Source of the DNA: Klebsiella michiganensis
Lineage (GTDB): Bacteria > Pseudomonadota > Gammaproteobacteria > Enterobacterales > Enterobacteriaceae
NCBI GenBank assembly: GCA_000963575.1
Contig: CP011077.1
Location: 124,001 to 188,000, forward strand
Reading direction: 5' to 3'
Length of the DNA: 64,000 nt
Position numbers and translations under genes: made by a program. Positions 50,778 through 60,862 of the stretch are shown here, piece by piece; the stretch's first letter is position 1, and every line of letters begins with the position of its first letter. The notes under the pieces were generated by a model. That model was given only the letters and a program-made list of their open reading frames with translations. It did no database searches and was not told the DNA's origin.

Positions 50778-51761
50778 TTACGGAATCAACAGGCTTGAGC
50801 CCTGCGTTGCGCGGCTCTCCAGCGTCTGGTGAGCAAGCACCGCGTCCTTCAGCGCAAACTTCTGGTTTTCCGCTACATCCACCTTAATGGCACCGCTGGC
50901 GATCAGCGAAAACAGCTCATGGCAGGCTTCATCGAACTCTGCGCGGGTGGTGAGATAGCCGTTCAGAGAAGGGCGTGTGACATAGAGCGATCCCTTCTGG
51001 TTCAGAATGCCCAGGTTCACGCCGGTCACCGGCCCGGAAGAGTTACCAAAGCTGACCATCAGCCCCCGGCGCTGCAGGCAATCCAGCGACGCTTCCCAGG
51101 TCTCTTTCCCGACGGAGTCATAAACCACCGCGACTTTCTTGCCGCCGGTCAGCTCTTTGACGCGCTCAGAGATGTTTTCATGCTGATAGTTGATGGTCTG
51201 CCACGCTCCGGCCTGCAGAGCGCGATCGGCCTTTTGTGCCGAGCCGACGGTGCCAATCAATTTGGCACCGAGCGCCTTCGCCCACTGGCAGGCGATTAAG
51301 CCCACGCCACCGGCCGCCGCGTGGAACAGGAAGGTTTCATTGGCTTTGACTTCGTAGGTTTTGCGCAGCAGGTAAAACACGGTGAGGCCTTTCAGGAAAG
51401 AGGCTGCGGCCTGTTCGAAAGAGATAACATCCGGGATTTTAGCGACCTTATCGGCCGGCGCATTATGGACGCTGCTGTAGGCCCCGAGGCCAGACTGCGC
51501 GTAAACCACGCGGTCGCCAACTTTCAGGTGAGTGACTTTGCTGCCAACTTTGCTGACAACGCCAGCCGCTTCGGTCCCCAGCCCGCTCGGGAGCGCCGGA
51601 GGCGGATAAAGCCCGCTGCGAATATAGGTGTCAATGTAGTTGATACCTATAGCTTTATTCTCAACCTGAACTTCGTTCTCCGCCGGATCTTTCGGCGTAA
51701 ACTCAACGGCTTTCAGTACTTCTGGCCCGCCGTGTTGGCTAAATTCGATGCGCGTTGCCAT
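50778..51761 (-). CDS. qorA: Quinone oxidoreductase (NADPH) QorA
   Basis: 327-residue zinc-free medium-chain dehydrogenase of the zeta-crystallin type, as E. coli QorA. The nucleotide-binding motif is AAAGGVGLIACQWAKALGAKLIGTVGS (near residues 150-176), and the N-terminal GroES-like part starts ATRIEFSQHGGPEVLK. It catalyses one-electron reduction of quinones with NADPH. Divergent from dnaB with 79 bp between. Confidence 0.96.
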   Translation of the reverse strand: MATRIEFSQHGGPEVLKAVEFTPKDPAENEVQVENKAIGINYIDTYIRSGLYPPPALPSGLGTEAAGVVSKVGSKVTHLKVGDRVVYAQSGLGAYSSVHNAPADKVAKIPDVISFEQAAASFLKGLTVFYLLRKTYEVKANETFLFHAAAGGVGLIACQWAKALGAKLIGTVGSAQKADRALQAGAWQTINYQHENISERVKELTGGKKVAVVYDSVGKETWEASLDCLQRRGLMVSFGNSSGPVTGVNLGILNQKGSLYVTRPSLNGYLTTRAEFDEACHELFSLIASGAIKVDVAENQKFALKDAVLAHQTLESRATQGSSLLIP

Positions 51762-51840
51762 GGAAACTCCTTGTGTCGAAGAGTGACAAGAATGGTTATA
51801 CTTCCCGGTCTCTCACTATGAATTTGGTAGCTCCCTCACT

Positions 51841-53247
51841 ATGGCAGGAAATAAACCCTTCAACAAACCGAACGAACCCCGCGACCGTCAGGTAGAAGGG
51901 CTGAAAATGCCGCCGCACTCGCTTGAGGCGGAGCAGTCGGTGTTGGGCGGTTTGATGCTGGACAACGAACGCTGGGATAACGTCGCCGAGCGCGTGGTCG
52001 CCAACGACTTCTTCAGCCGTCCGCACCGCATGATCTTCACCGAAATGCAGCGCCTGCTCGAAATGAGCAAACCCATCGACCTGATTACGCTTTCGGAATC
52101 CCTGGAACTCCAGGGCCAGCTCGAGAGCGTCGGCGGTTTTGCTTATCTCGCGGAGCTTTCTAAAAACACGCCAAGTGCGGCAAACATCAGCGCCTATGCG
52201 GATATCGTTCGCGAACGTGCGGTTGTGCGCGAAATGATTGCGGTCGCCAATGAAATTGCCGATGCCGGCTACGACCCACAGGGGCGTACCAGTGAAGACT
52301 TGCTGGATCTCGCAGAATCCCGCGTCTTCCAGATTGCCGAAAACCGCGCCAACAAAGATGAAGGCCCGAAAAGCATCGACCAAATTCTGGAAGCCACGGT
52401 GTCGCGTATCGAGTCCCTGTACCAGACGCCGCACGACGGCGTAACGGGCGTGGATACCGGCTACCAGGATCTGAACAAGAAAACTGCGGGCCTTCAGCGC
52501 TCTGACCTGATTATCGTGGCGGCCCGTCCGTCGATGGGTAAAACCACCTTCGCGATGAACCTGTGTGAAAACGCCGCCATGCTGCAGGATAAACCGGTGC
52601 TGATCTTCAGCCTCGAGATGCCCGGCGAGCAGATCATGATGCGTATGCTGGCGTCGCTGTCGCGCGTGGACCAGACCCGAATCCGTACCGGCCAGCTGGA
52701 CGATGAGGACTGGGCGCGTATCTCCAGCACCATGGGCATCCTGCTGGAGAAGCGCAATATGTACATTGACGACTCCTCAGGTCTGACGCCGACGGAAGTG
52801 CGTTCCCGCGCCCGCCGCATCTACCGCGAACATGAAGGCCTGAGCCTGATCATGATCGACTACCTGCAGCTGATGCGCGTGCCGTCGCTGTCCGACAACC
52901 GTACTCTGGAAATCGCCGAGATTTCCCGCTCTCTCAAGGCGCTGGCAAAAGAGCTTCAGGTGCCGGTGGTGGCGCTGTCGCAGCTTAACCGCTCCCTGGA
53001 GCAGCGTGCCGACAAACGCCCGGTCAACTCCGACCTGCGTGAATCCGGCTCCATCGAGCAGGATGCCGACTTGATCATGTTTATCTACCGCGACGAGGTT
53101 TACCACGAAAACAGCGACCTGAAAGGTATCGCGGAAATCATTATCGGTAAGCAGCGTAACGGCCCGATCGGTACCGTGCGCCTGACCTTTAACGGCCAGT
53201 GGTCGCGCTTCGATAACTATGCCGGGCCGCAGTACGACGAAGAATAA
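51841..53247 (+). CDS. dnaB: Replicative DNA helicase DnaB
   Basis: Hexameric helicase of the replication fork. 468 residues (E. coli 471). N-terminal DnaG-interacting domain (HSLEAEQSVLGGLMLDN), Walker A ARPSMGKTT near residue 230, Walker B LIMIDYLQLM, and the C-terminal QRNGPIGTVRLTFNGQWSRFDNYAG. No intein. Full length and intact. Confidence 0.98.
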   Translation: MAGNKPFNKPNEPRDRQVEGLKMPPHSLEAEQSVLGGLMLDNERWDNVAERVVANDFFSRPHRMIFTEMQRLLEMSKPIDLITLSESLELQGQLESVGGFAYLAELSKNTPSAANISAYADIVRERAVVREMIAVANEIADAGYDPQGRTSEDLLDLAESRVFQIAENRANKDEGPKSIDQILEATVSRIESLYQTPHDGVTGVDTGYQDLNKKTAGLQRSDLIIVAARPSMGKTTFAMNLCENAAMLQDKPVLIFSLEMPGEQIMMRMLASLSRVDQTRIRTGQLDDEDWARISSTMGILLEKRNMYIDDSSGLTPTEVRSRARRIYREHEGLSLIMIDYLQLMRVPSLSDNRTLEIAEISRSLKALAKELQVPVVALSQLNRSLEQRADKRPVNSDLRESGSIEQDADLIMFIYRDEVYHENSDLKGIAEIIIGKQRNGPIGTVRLTFNGQWSRFDNYAGPQYDEE

Positions 53248-53249
53248 AA

Positions 53250-53374
53250 ATCCTCGTCATCCTTCAAGCCACAGAGGTGCTGGCTGCACTCACTCACCCG
53301 AATCACTTACTTTAGTAAGCTCATCGGGCCGAGTTCTCCTGCCGCCTTGCTGTGACTTGGATGATTTAGAGGAT
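53250..53374. repeat. 125-bp palindromic intergenic repeat, copy 3
   Basis: The ends are ATCCTC and GAGGAT. Outer arms CCTTCAAGCCACAG and CTGTGACTTGGAT pair imperfectly, and a central hairpin pairs CCCGA with TCGGG and CTTAC with GTAAG. Same length as copy 1 at 24708, with paired changes in both arms. It starts 2 bp after dnaB and fills most of the gap before alr. Confidence 0.85.
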
Positions 53375-53412
53375 GGGTAGCATTTAATCCAAACACTGAG
53401 CAAGGAACGAAC

Positions 53413-54492
53413 ATGCAAGCGGCAACCGTCGTCATTAACCGCCGCGCTCTGCGACACAACCTGCAACGCCTCCGCGAACTGGCTCCGAACAGTCGCATGG
53501 TGGCAGTCGTGAAAGCAAACGCCTATGGGCATGGTCTGCTGGAGACCGCCCGCACCTTAGAAAACGCCGATGCTTTCGGCGTGGCCCGCCTCGAAGAAGC
53601 CCTGCGCCTGCGGGAAGGCGGCATCACGAAACCCGTTCTGCTGCTGGAAGGGTTCTTCAATGCGGAAGATCTGCCGGTGATTGCCACCCAGAACTTCCAG
53701 ACGGCGATCCACAGCATTCAACAGCTGGAAGCGCTAGAGCAGGCCGATCTCAGCCAGCCCATCACCGTCTGGATGAAGCTGGACACCGGGATGCACCGCC
53801 TCGGCGTGCGCCCGGAAGAGGCTGAAGCCTTCTATCAGCGCCTGGTGGCCTGCAAAAACGTTAGCCAGCCGGTGAACGTGGTAAGCCATTTTGCCCGTGC
53901 CGATGAGCCTGAGTCCGACGCCACGCCGCGTCAGCTGGATATCTTTAATTCTTTCACCGCAGGCAAGCCGGGGCAGCGCTCTATCGCCGCATCGGGCGGC
54001 ATTCTGCTGTGGCCCGACTCGCATATGGATTGGGTTCGCCCCGGCATCATCCTGTACGGCGTTTCGCCGCTGGAACAAAAGCCGTGGGGTGAGGACTTTG
54101 GTTTCCAGCCGGTGATGTCTTTGACCTCGAGCCTGATCGCGGTTCGCGGCCATAAAGCCGGGGAGCCGGTAGGTTATGGCGGCACCTGGACTGCCGAGCG
54201 TGACACCTGCCTTGGCGTGGTGGCCATGGGCTACGGCGATGGTTATCCGCGCAGCGCCCCGTCCGGCACGCCGGTGCTGGTCAATGGCCGCGAAGTGCCC
54301 ATCGTAGGGCGCGTTGCCATGGACATGATTTGTGTCGATTTAGGGCCGGATGCCGCAGATAAACCGGGCGATAGCGCGGTGCTCTGGGGCGAAGGTTTAC
54401 CGGTCGAGCGCATCGCCGAACACTCAAATGTAAGTGCTTACGAACTTATCACTCGCCTGACTTCAAGGGTTACAATGAAGTATCTGGACTGA
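53413..54492 (+). CDS. alr: Alanine racemase (biosynthetic)
   Basis: PLP enzyme producing D-alanine for peptidoglycan. 359 residues; PLP lysine in VVKANAYGHG (near residue 34), the second catalytic tyrosine in the C-terminal beta domain (around AVRGHKAGEPVGYGG), and RPGIILYGVSP. Length as E. coli Alr. ATG follows AAGGAACGAAC. Confidence 0.98.
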   Translation: MQAATVVINRRALRHNLQRLRELAPNSRMVAVVKANAYGHGLLETARTLENADAFGVARLEEALRLREGGITKPVLLLEGFFNAEDLPVIATQNFQTAIHSIQQLEALEQADLSQPITVWMKLDTGMHRLGVRPEEAEAFYQRLVACKNVSQPVNVVSHFARADEPESDATPRQLDIFNSFTAGKPGQRSIAASGGILLWPDSHMDWVRPGIILYGVSPLEQKPWGEDFGFQPVMSLTSSLIAVRGHKAGEPVGYGGTWTAERDTCLGVVAMGYGDGYPRSAPSGTPVLVNGREVPIVGRVAMDMICVDLGPDAADKPGDSAVLWGEGLPVERIAEHSNVSAYELITRLTSRVTMKYLD

Positions 54493-54550
54493 GTGTCCTC
54501 GCCTGGTTTACAGTGGAAATCCGCGAACTGTAAACCAGGAGAACCTCACC

Positions 54551-55744
54551 GTGTTTCAAAAAGTTGACGCCTATGCTGGCGACCCGATCCTTTCCCTCAT
54601 GGAACGCTTTAAAGTCGATCCGCGCAGCGACAAGGTCAACCTCAGCATCGGCCTCTATTACAATGAAGACGGGGTGATCCCGCAGTTACAGGCCGTGGCA
54701 GAAGCAGAGGCTCGCCTGAACGCTCAGCCTCACGGTGCCTCTCTCTATTTGCCGATGGAAGGCCTGAACGGCTACCGCAGCGCCATTGCGCCGCTGTTAT
54801 TTGGCGCAAACCATCCGGCGCTGGTGGAAGGCCGCATTGCCACCGTGCAAACGCTCGGGGGTTCCGGCGCCTTAAAAATCGGTGCTGACTTCCTGAAAAC
54901 GTATTTCCCTGATTCCCAGGTGTGGGTCAGCGATCCAACCTGGGAAAACCACGTCGCTATCTTTGAAGGCGCGGGTTTCACCGTGAATACCTATCCGTGG
55001 TTTGACAGTGAAACCAACGGCGTGCGCTTTGAGGCGCTGCTGGAAAAACTGAAAACGCTGCCTGAACTCAGCATCGTGTTGCTGCACCCATGCTGCCACA
55101 ACCCAACCGGCTCTGACCTTACCGACAGCCAATGGGATGCCGTCACCGAGATTCTCAAAGCACGTAATCTGATTCCGTTCCTCGACATCGCTTATCAGGG
55201 CTTTGGCGCGGGCATGGAGCAGGATGCCTATGCCATCCGCGCTATCGCCTCATCCGGGCAGCCGATGCTGGTGAGCAACTCCTTCTCAAAAATCTTCTCT
55301 CTGTATGGCGAACGCGTAGGCGGGCTTTCCGTGGTTTGCGAAGACAGCGACGCCGCAGGGCGCGTGCTGGGTCAGCTGAAAGCCACCGTGCGCCGCAACT
55401 ACTCCAGCCCGCCAAACTTTGGGGCGCAGGTGGTGGCGACCGTCCTGAACGACGAGCAACTGAAAGCCAGCTGGATTGCCGAAGTGGAAACCATGCGCGT
55501 GCGTATTCTGGAAATGCGCCAGGTGCTGGTGGAGGTGCTGACCAAAGCCGTGCCGGGGCGTAACTTTGATTACCTGGTGAAACAGCGCGGTATGTTTAGC
55601 TACACCGGGTTAAGCGCGGCTCAGGCCGACCGCCTGCGCGATGAGTTTGGTATTTACCTGCTGGCCAGCGGCCGCATTTGCGTTGCCGGGCTTAACCACG
55701 GCAACGTCCAGCGCGTGGCGCAGGCGTTCGCTGCGGTAATGTAA
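54551..55744 (+). CDS. tyrB: Aromatic-amino-acid aminotransferase
   Basis: PLP-dependent transaminase, last step of tyrosine and phenylalanine synthesis and able to make leucine. 397 residues as E. coli; PLP lysine in SNSFSKIFSLYGERVGG (near residue 247), substrate-binding arginine near the C-terminus in LASGRICVAGLN. GTG-initiated in the context AACCTCACCGTG, where GGAG lies upstream in CAGGAGAACC. Confidence 0.97.
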   Translation: MFQKVDAYAGDPILSLMERFKVDPRSDKVNLSIGLYYNEDGVIPQLQAVAEAEARLNAQPHGASLYLPMEGLNGYRSAIAPLLFGANHPALVEGRIATVQTLGGSGALKIGADFLKTYFPDSQVWVSDPTWENHVAIFEGAGFTVNTYPWFDSETNGVRFEALLEKLKTLPELSIVLLHPCCHNPTGSDLTDSQWDAVTEILKARNLIPFLDIAYQGFGAGMEQDAYAIRAIASSGQPMLVSNSFSKIFSLYGERVGGLSVVCEDSDAAGRVLGQLKATVRRNYSSPPNFGAQVVATVLNDEQLKASWIAEVETMRVRILEMRQVLVEVLTKAVPGRNFDYLVKQRGMFSYTGLSAAQADRLRDEFGIYLLASGRICVAGLNHGNVQRVAQAFAAVM

Positions 55745-55780
55745 GTACTCGCTAACTTTGTTTGATTGCTGCATACCCTT

Positions 55781-55806
55781 TTTCCTCTCCCGTTCGGGAG
55801 AGGAAA
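55781..55806 (+). terminator. Hairpin after tyrB
   Basis: TTTCCTCTCCC-gttc-GGGAGAGGAAA, a perfect stem. Its downstream T content is low (TTACCCC). The arm is again of the CCTCTCCC type seen between aceA and aceK and beside the malE-malF array. Confidence 0.65.
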
Positions 55807-55959
55807 TTACCCCACCGTTCTGTGACCCTGCCTGTTTTATCTGACATAAAATTGAAAAAAACCTTTGTAGATCAGTCCCTGGCAGGTATGGTCGGAAGGC
55901 TTTATGGCAAGGCTGCTCATTTTAAAAACGATTAAAAACAGAACATTAAAGGGAAAACA

Positions 55960-56673
55960 ATGCGTAAAATCGCTCTGGCACTCAGTGCCGCCTGCCTGTT
56001 GGTAGGCTTAAATCACGCCGCTTTGGCAACCGAATCCGCACCCGCCCCGCTGAATCCCGGCGTCACCGTGGCACAGCTGGCACAGCAGGTGCCAATCCAC
56101 TGGGTTTCCGTGGCACAAATTGAAAACAGCCTGCTTGGCCGCGCACCTATCGCCGTCGGGTTTGATATCGACGATACCGTGCTGTTTTCCAGCCCTGGCT
56201 TTTACCGCGGGCAAAAAGAGTTCTCTCCGGGTAAGCAGGACTACCTGAAAAACCCGGCATTCTGGGAAAAGATGAACAACGGCTGGGATGAGTTCAGCAT
56301 GCCCAAAGAGGTGGCAAAAAGCCTGATCACTATGCACCTCAAGCGCGGCGACAGCGTGTATTTTGTCACCGGACGCAGTCAGACCAAAACTGAAACCGTC
56401 ACCAAAACGCTGCAAAGCGACTTCCTGATCCCCGAACCGAGCGTCAATCCGGTGATCTTTGCCGGCGATAAAGAAGGCCAGAACACCAAAACGCAGTGGC
56501 TGAAAGATAAGAAAATCAAAATCTTCTACGGCGACTCAGACAACGACATCACCGCCGCCCAGGACGTTGGCGCCCGCGGCATTCGTATCCTGCGAGCTTC
56601 GAACTCCAGCTACCAGCCTCTGCCGAAAGCAGGCTCGTTTGGCGAAGAAGTTATCGTTAACTCCGAGTACTGA
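55960..56673 (+). CDS. aphA: Class B acid phosphatase AphA
   Basis: Periplasmic magnesium-dependent phosphatase/phosphotransferase of the DDDD superfamily. 237 residues, signal peptide MRKIALALSAACLLVGLNHAALA, nucleophile motif FDIDDTVLFSSPG near residue 69, and the C-terminal acidic motif YGDSDNDITAAQD. Length as E. coli AphA. Single gene with its own terminator. Confidence 0.97.
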   Translation: MRKIALALSAACLLVGLNHAALATESAPAPLNPGVTVAQLAQQVPIHWVSVAQIENSLLGRAPIAVGFDIDDTVLFSSPGFYRGQKEFSPGKQDYLKNPAFWEKMNNGWDEFSMPKEVAKSLITMHLKRGDSVYFVTGRSQTKTETVTKTLQSDFLIPEPSVNPVIFAGDKEGQNTKTQWLKDKKIKIFYGDSDNDITAAQDVGARGIRILRASNSSYQPLPKAGSFGEEVIVNSEY

Positions 56674-56687
56674 TCCCGGTAAGAAAG

Positions 56688-56722
56688 ACGGCAGCTCATG
56701 TAAATGGGCTGCCGTTTTTTTA
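56688..56722 (+). terminator. aphA intrinsic terminator
   Basis: ACGGCAGC and GCTGCCGT pair across a 12-nt loop, followed by TTTTTTT. Confidence 0.9.
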
Positions 56723-56811
56723 ATCAATTTTCTCGTCTGTTATGCGCTTTTGGCGCACACTTAATGCTGCCGCGAATGCTTCCGGTAAACGTTCAGGACG
56801 AGGAAATTAAG

Positions 56812-57165
56812 ATGACCAATTCGGATCTTTTAGAGTACTGCATGAAAAAACCCGGCGCAGAGCAGAGCGTGCATAGCGACTGGAAGGCCACGCAAATCAA
56901 AGTGGGCGATGTGCTGTTCGCGATGGTACATGCGGAGAACCAGCGCCCGGCGGTGTCCCTCAAGGCCACGCCCGATCTGGCAGAGCTTCTGCGTCAGCAG
57001 CACCAGGACGTGTTCCCCAGCGCCCACTTGAATAAGGCGCACTGGAGCACGCTCTACCTGGACGGTTCGCTGCCCGGCTCGCAAATTTACTATCTGGTGG
57101 ATGCTTCGTATCAGCAGGCCTTAGCCTTGCTGCCTGAACAGCTCAGGCAGCAATTGTCGGTTTGA
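56812..57165 (+). CDS. yjbR: MmcQ/YjbR family DNA-binding-like protein YjbR
   Basis: 117-residue protein of the MmcQ/YjbR family, with the cell-wall-family fold once likened to double-wing DNA binding (WKATQIKVGDVLFAMVH, VSLKATPDLAELLRQQ). I use ATG 56812 after GAGGAAATTAAG; upstream in-frame codons run through the aphA terminator. Function unproven. It meets uvrA tail to tail with no gap. Confidence 0.92.
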   Translation: MTNSDLLEYCMKKPGAEQSVHSDWKATQIKVGDVLFAMVHAENQRPAVSLKATPDLAELLRQQHQDVFPSAHLNKAHWSTLYLDGSLPGSQIYYLVDASYQQALALLPEQLRQQLSV

Positions 57166-59991
57166 CTACTTCAGCAACGGCTTGAGGAAACGCGCGGTAT
57201 GGGAGGCTTCGCAGGTGGCGACGGTTTCCGGCGTGCCGGAGACCAGAATCTCACCGCCGCCGCTGCCGCCTTCCGGCCCCAGGTCCACAATCCAGTCTGC
57301 GGTTTTAATCACGTCGAGATTATGTTCGATGACCACAATGGTATTGCCCTGATCCCTGAGCTGATGCAGCACTTCCAGCAACTGCTGGATATCCGCAAAG
57401 TGCAGGCCGGTGGTCGGCTCATCGAGGATATACAGCGTCTGCCCTGTGCCGCGTTTAGACAGTTCACGCGCCAGCTTCACGCGCTGGGCTTCACCCCCCG
57501 ATAGCGTGGTCGCCGACTGGCCAAGCCGGATATAGGACAGGCCCACGTCGATCAGCGTTTGCAGCTTACGCGCCAGCGCCGGAACGGCATCGAAGAACTC
57601 ACGGGCATCTTCAATGGTCATATCCAGTACTTCGTGAATGCTTTTGCCTTTGTACTTAATCTCGAGCGTTTCACGGTTATAGCGTTTGCCTTTGCACTGG
57701 TCGCACGGCACGTAAATATCCGGCAGGAAGTGCATTTCCACTTTGATTACGCCGTCGCCCTGGCAGGCTTCACAGCGCCCACCGCGAACGTTGAAGCTAA
57801 AGCGCCCCGGCGTATAGCCGCGTGAGCGCGCTTCCGGTACGCCAGCAAACAGCTCACGAACGGGGGTGAACACCCCGGTGTAGGTAGCCGGGTTGGAGCG
57901 CGGTGTACGGCCGATCGGGCTTTGGTCGATGTCGATGACCTTATCGAAATGCTCCAGGCCCTGAACTTCGCGGTACGGTGCGGGTTCGACTATTGTTGCC
58001 CCGTTCAGCTGCCGCTGGGCAATCGGGAACAGGGTATCGTTAATCAGCGTCGATTTCCCGGAGCCGGACACCCCGGTAATACAGGTAAACAGCCCCACCG
58101 GCAGCGTCAGCGTGACGTCCTTCAGGTTGTTCCCCTTCGCGCCGGAGAGCTTGAGCACTTTTGACGGGTCGGCGGCAACGCGCTGTTTCGGCACCGCAAT
58201 TTCGCGCTTGCCGCTGAGGAATTGCCCGGTCAGGGACTCCGGCACCGCGATAATATCCTTCATGGTGCCTTCCGCAACCACCTGGCCGCCGTGAACGCCC
58301 GCGCCAGGGCCAATGTCGATAATATGGTCGGCGGCGCGAATGGCGTCTTCGTCGTGCTCAACCACAATCACCGTGTTACCGAGGTTGCGCAGGTGAATCA
58401 GGGTCTCCAGCAGACGTTCGTTATCGCGCTGGTGCAGGCCGATGGACGGCTCGTCCAGTACATACATCACGCCCACCAGCCCGGCGCCAATCTGGCTTGC
58501 CAGGCGAATACGCTGGGCTTCACCGCCGGACAGCGTTTCCGCCGAGCGGGAGAGAGAAAGGTAATTCAGACCGACGTTCACCAGGAACTTCAGGCGATCG
58601 CCGATCTCTTTCAGCACTTTTTCCGCGATTTGCGCGCGCTGACCGCTGAGCTTCATGTTCTGGAAGAATTCCATCGCATGGCCGATGCTCATGTCAGAAA
58701 TCGTCGGCAGCGCGGTGTTTTCCACAAACACATGGCGCGCTTCACGGCGCAGACGCGTTCCTTCGCAGCTGGTGCAAGGCCGGTTGCTGATGAATTTCGC
58801 CAGCTCTTCGCGCACGGCGGAAGATTCGGTTTCTTTGTAGCGGCGCTCCATGTTATGCAGCACGCCTTCGAACGGATGGCGGCGCACAGAGGTGTCCCCG
58901 CGATCGTTCATATACTTGAATTCGATGGTTTCTTTACCGGAGCCGTGCAGGACGACTTTCTTCACGGTGTCGCTTAGCTCGTTCCACGGAGATTCCACGT
59001 CGAACTTGTAGTGCTCGGCCAGCGAACGCAGCATGGTGAAGTAGTAGAAATTACGGCGATCCCAACCGCGGATGGCGCCGCCGGCCAGCGACAGCTCGCC
59101 ATTTTGCACCACGCGGTCAGGATCGAAGTATTGCTGAACGCCCAGGCCGTCGCAGGTCGGGCAGGCACCGGCCGGGTTGTTAAAGGAGAACAGGCGCGGT
59201 TCCAGTTCACGCATGCTGTAGCCGCAAACCGGGCAGGCAAAGTTGGCGGAGAACAGAAGTTCTTCCGCTTTTTCATCGTCCATGTCGGCGACAACGGCAG
59301 ACCCGCCGGACAGCTCCAGCGCGGTTTCAAACGACTCGGCCAGGCGCTGGGCGATGTCTTCACGCACTTTAAAGCGGTCGACGACCACTTCAATGGTGTG
59401 TTTCTTCTGCAGCTCTAATTTCGGCGGATCGGACAAGTCACAGACTTCACCGTCGATACGGGCGCGGATATAGCCCTGGCTGGCCAGGTTTTCCAGCGTT
59501 TTGGCGTGTTCACCTTTACGATCTTTAATGATCGGCGCGAGCAGCATCAGACGTTTGCCTTCCGGCTGCGCGAGCACGTTATCCACCATCTGGCTGACGG
59601 TTTGTGCCGCGAGCGGGATGTCGTGATCCGGGCAGCGCGGTTCGCCTACGCGGGCGTAAAGCAGACGCAGGTAGTCATGGATTTCCGTGATGGTACCGAC
59701 GGTAGAACGCGGGTTATGGGACGTGGATTTCTGTTCAATAGAAATCGCAGGGGACAACCCTTCAATGTGGTCGACGTCCGGCTTCTCCATCAGCGACAGG
59801 AACTGACGCGCGTACGCCGAAAGAGACTCAACGTAGCGACGCTGACCTTCAGCATACAGGGTGTCGAATGCCAGCGAGGATTTGCCTGAACCCGAAAGCC
59901 CGGTGACAACAATCAGTTTGTCGCGCGGGATGACGAGGTTGATATTTTTGAGATTGTGGGTGCGGGCGCCCCGAACTTCGATCTTATCCAT
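57166..59991 (-). CDS. uvrA: Excinuclease ABC subunit UvrA
   Basis: Damage-recognition ATPase of nucleotide excision repair. 941 residues (E. coli 940). Two ABC modules: Walker A GLSGSGKSS near residue 31 and GVSGSGKST near residue 640, signatures LSGGEAQRI and LSGGEAQRVKL, and zinc fingers CPVCGYSMRELEPR...CPTC near 253 and CEACQGDG...CDQCKGKR near 740. Divergent from ssb, with a shared LexA-box region. Confidence 0.98.
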   Translation of the reverse strand: MDKIEVRGARTHNLKNINLVIPRDKLIVVTGLSGSGKSSLAFDTLYAEGQRRYVESLSAYARQFLSLMEKPDVDHIEGLSPAISIEQKSTSHNPRSTVGTITEIHDYLRLLYARVGEPRCPDHDIPLAAQTVSQMVDNVLAQPEGKRLMLLAPIIKDRKGEHAKTLENLASQGYIRARIDGEVCDLSDPPKLELQKKHTIEVVVDRFKVREDIAQRLAESFETALELSGGSAVVADMDDEKAEELLFSANFACPVCGYSMRELEPRLFSFNNPAGACPTCDGLGVQQYFDPDRVVQNGELSLAGGAIRGWDRRNFYYFTMLRSLAEHYKFDVESPWNELSDTVKKVVLHGSGKETIEFKYMNDRGDTSVRRHPFEGVLHNMERRYKETESSAVREELAKFISNRPCTSCEGTRLRREARHVFVENTALPTISDMSIGHAMEFFQNMKLSGQRAQIAEKVLKEIGDRLKFLVNVGLNYLSLSRSAETLSGGEAQRIRLASQIGAGLVGVMYVLDEPSIGLHQRDNERLLETLIHLRNLGNTVIVVEHDEDAIRAADHIIDIGPGAGVHGGQVVAEGTMKDIIAVPESLTGQFLSGKREIAVPKQRVAADPSKVLKLSGAKGNNLKDVTLTLPVGLFTCITGVSGSGKSTLINDTLFPIAQRQLNGATIVEPAPYREVQGLEHFDKVIDIDQSPIGRTPRSNPATYTGVFTPVRELFAGVPEARSRGYTPGRFSFNVRGGRCEACQGDGVIKVEMHFLPDIYVPCDQCKGKRYNRETLEIKYKGKSIHEVLDMTIEDAREFFDAVPALARKLQTLIDVGLSYIRLGQSATTLSGGEAQRVKLARELSKRGTGQTLYILDEPTTGLHFADIQQLLEVLHQLRDQGNTIVVIEHNLDVIKTADWIVDLGPEGGSGGGEILVSGTPETVATCEASHTARFLKPLLK

Positions 59992-60069
59992 TCACCTTTC
60001 CCGGAATAATGACTACATGCGCCTGGTACAACCGACGGCCAGAAACGGCTAATTATGACACAATAAAAC

Positions 60070-60085
60070 CTGAATGAATATCCAG
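60070..60085. promoter_or_regulatory. LexA box in the uvrA-ssb divergent region
   Basis: CTGAATGAATATCCAG keeps CTG-N10-CAG. On the minus strand it reads CTGGATATTCATTCAG, one base from the E. coli uvrA box CTGTATATTCATTCAG. It is expected to repress uvrA and, weakly, ssb. Confidence 0.82.
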
Positions 60086-60212
60086 TGTTTTAATGAAACG
60101 AGCTATACTTAGCCGACATTCTGGAATGTCCCTCGCAGCTATAAACATTGTGGGTGGCATAGTGTAGAATCCCCGGTTTAGACTATTTAAAAACGTTTCA
60201 GGAGACACGAAC

Positions 60213-60743
60213 ATGGCCAGCAGAGGCGTAAACAAGGTGATTCTCGTTGGGAATCTGGGTCAGGACCCGGAAGTACGCTATATGCCAAATGGGGGCGCCG
60301 TTGCCAACATTACACTGGCCACGTCAGAGTCCTGGCGTGATAAGCAAACCGGCGAAACCAAAGAAAAAACCGAGTGGCACCGCGTTGTGCTGTTCGGCAA
60401 ACTGGCAGAAGTGGCCGGTGAATACCTGCGTAAAGGCTCTCAGGTTTACATCGAAGGCGCACTGCAAACCCGTAAATGGACCGACCAGGCTGGCGTAGAA
60501 AAATACACCACCGAAGTCGTGGTTAACGTTGGCGGCACCATGCAGATGCTCGGCGGCCGTCAGGGCGGCGGTGCACCAGCGGGCGGCAACGGCGGCCAGC
60601 AGCAGGGTGGTTGGGGTCAGCCTCAGCAGCCTCAGGGCGGCAACCAGTTCAGCGGCGGCGCGCAGTCTCGCCCGCAGCAGCAGAGCGCGCCAGCGCCATC
60701 TAACGAACCACCAATGGATTTCGACGACGATATCCCGTTCTGA
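60213..60743 (+). CDS. ssb: Single-stranded DNA-binding protein
   Basis: 176 residues. OB-fold domain to about residue 112 (MASRGVNKVILVGNLGQDPEVRY, WHRVVLFGKLAEVAGEYL), a glycine/glutamine/proline-rich linker, and the conserved acidic C-terminal tip MDFDDDIPF that recruits replication partners. ATG after AGGAGACACGAAC. Confidence 0.98.
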   Translation: MASRGVNKVILVGNLGQDPEVRYMPNGGAVANITLATSESWRDKQTGETKEKTEWHRVVLFGKLAEVAGEYLRKGSQVYIEGALQTRKWTDQAGVEKYTTEVVVNVGGTMQMLGGRQGGGAPAGGNGGQQQGGWGQPQQPQGGNQFSGGAQSRPQQQSAPAPSNEPPMDFDDDIPF

Positions 60744-60781
60744 TCCCCTCCGGGTATGAACCTGGACGCGAAGAACAAATA

Positions 60782-60808
60782 AAACCCTGCCTGGCAGGGT
60801 TTTTTTTA
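60782..60808 (+). terminator. ssb intrinsic terminator
   Basis: AAACCCTGCC-TGGCAGGGTTT, a compact stem, followed by a run of eight or more T residues. Confidence 0.93.
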
Positions 60809-60862
60809 TTATGGCAGTATGAAACCAGCCGGACAGGCGACCCCTCGGATAAGGAAGATGCC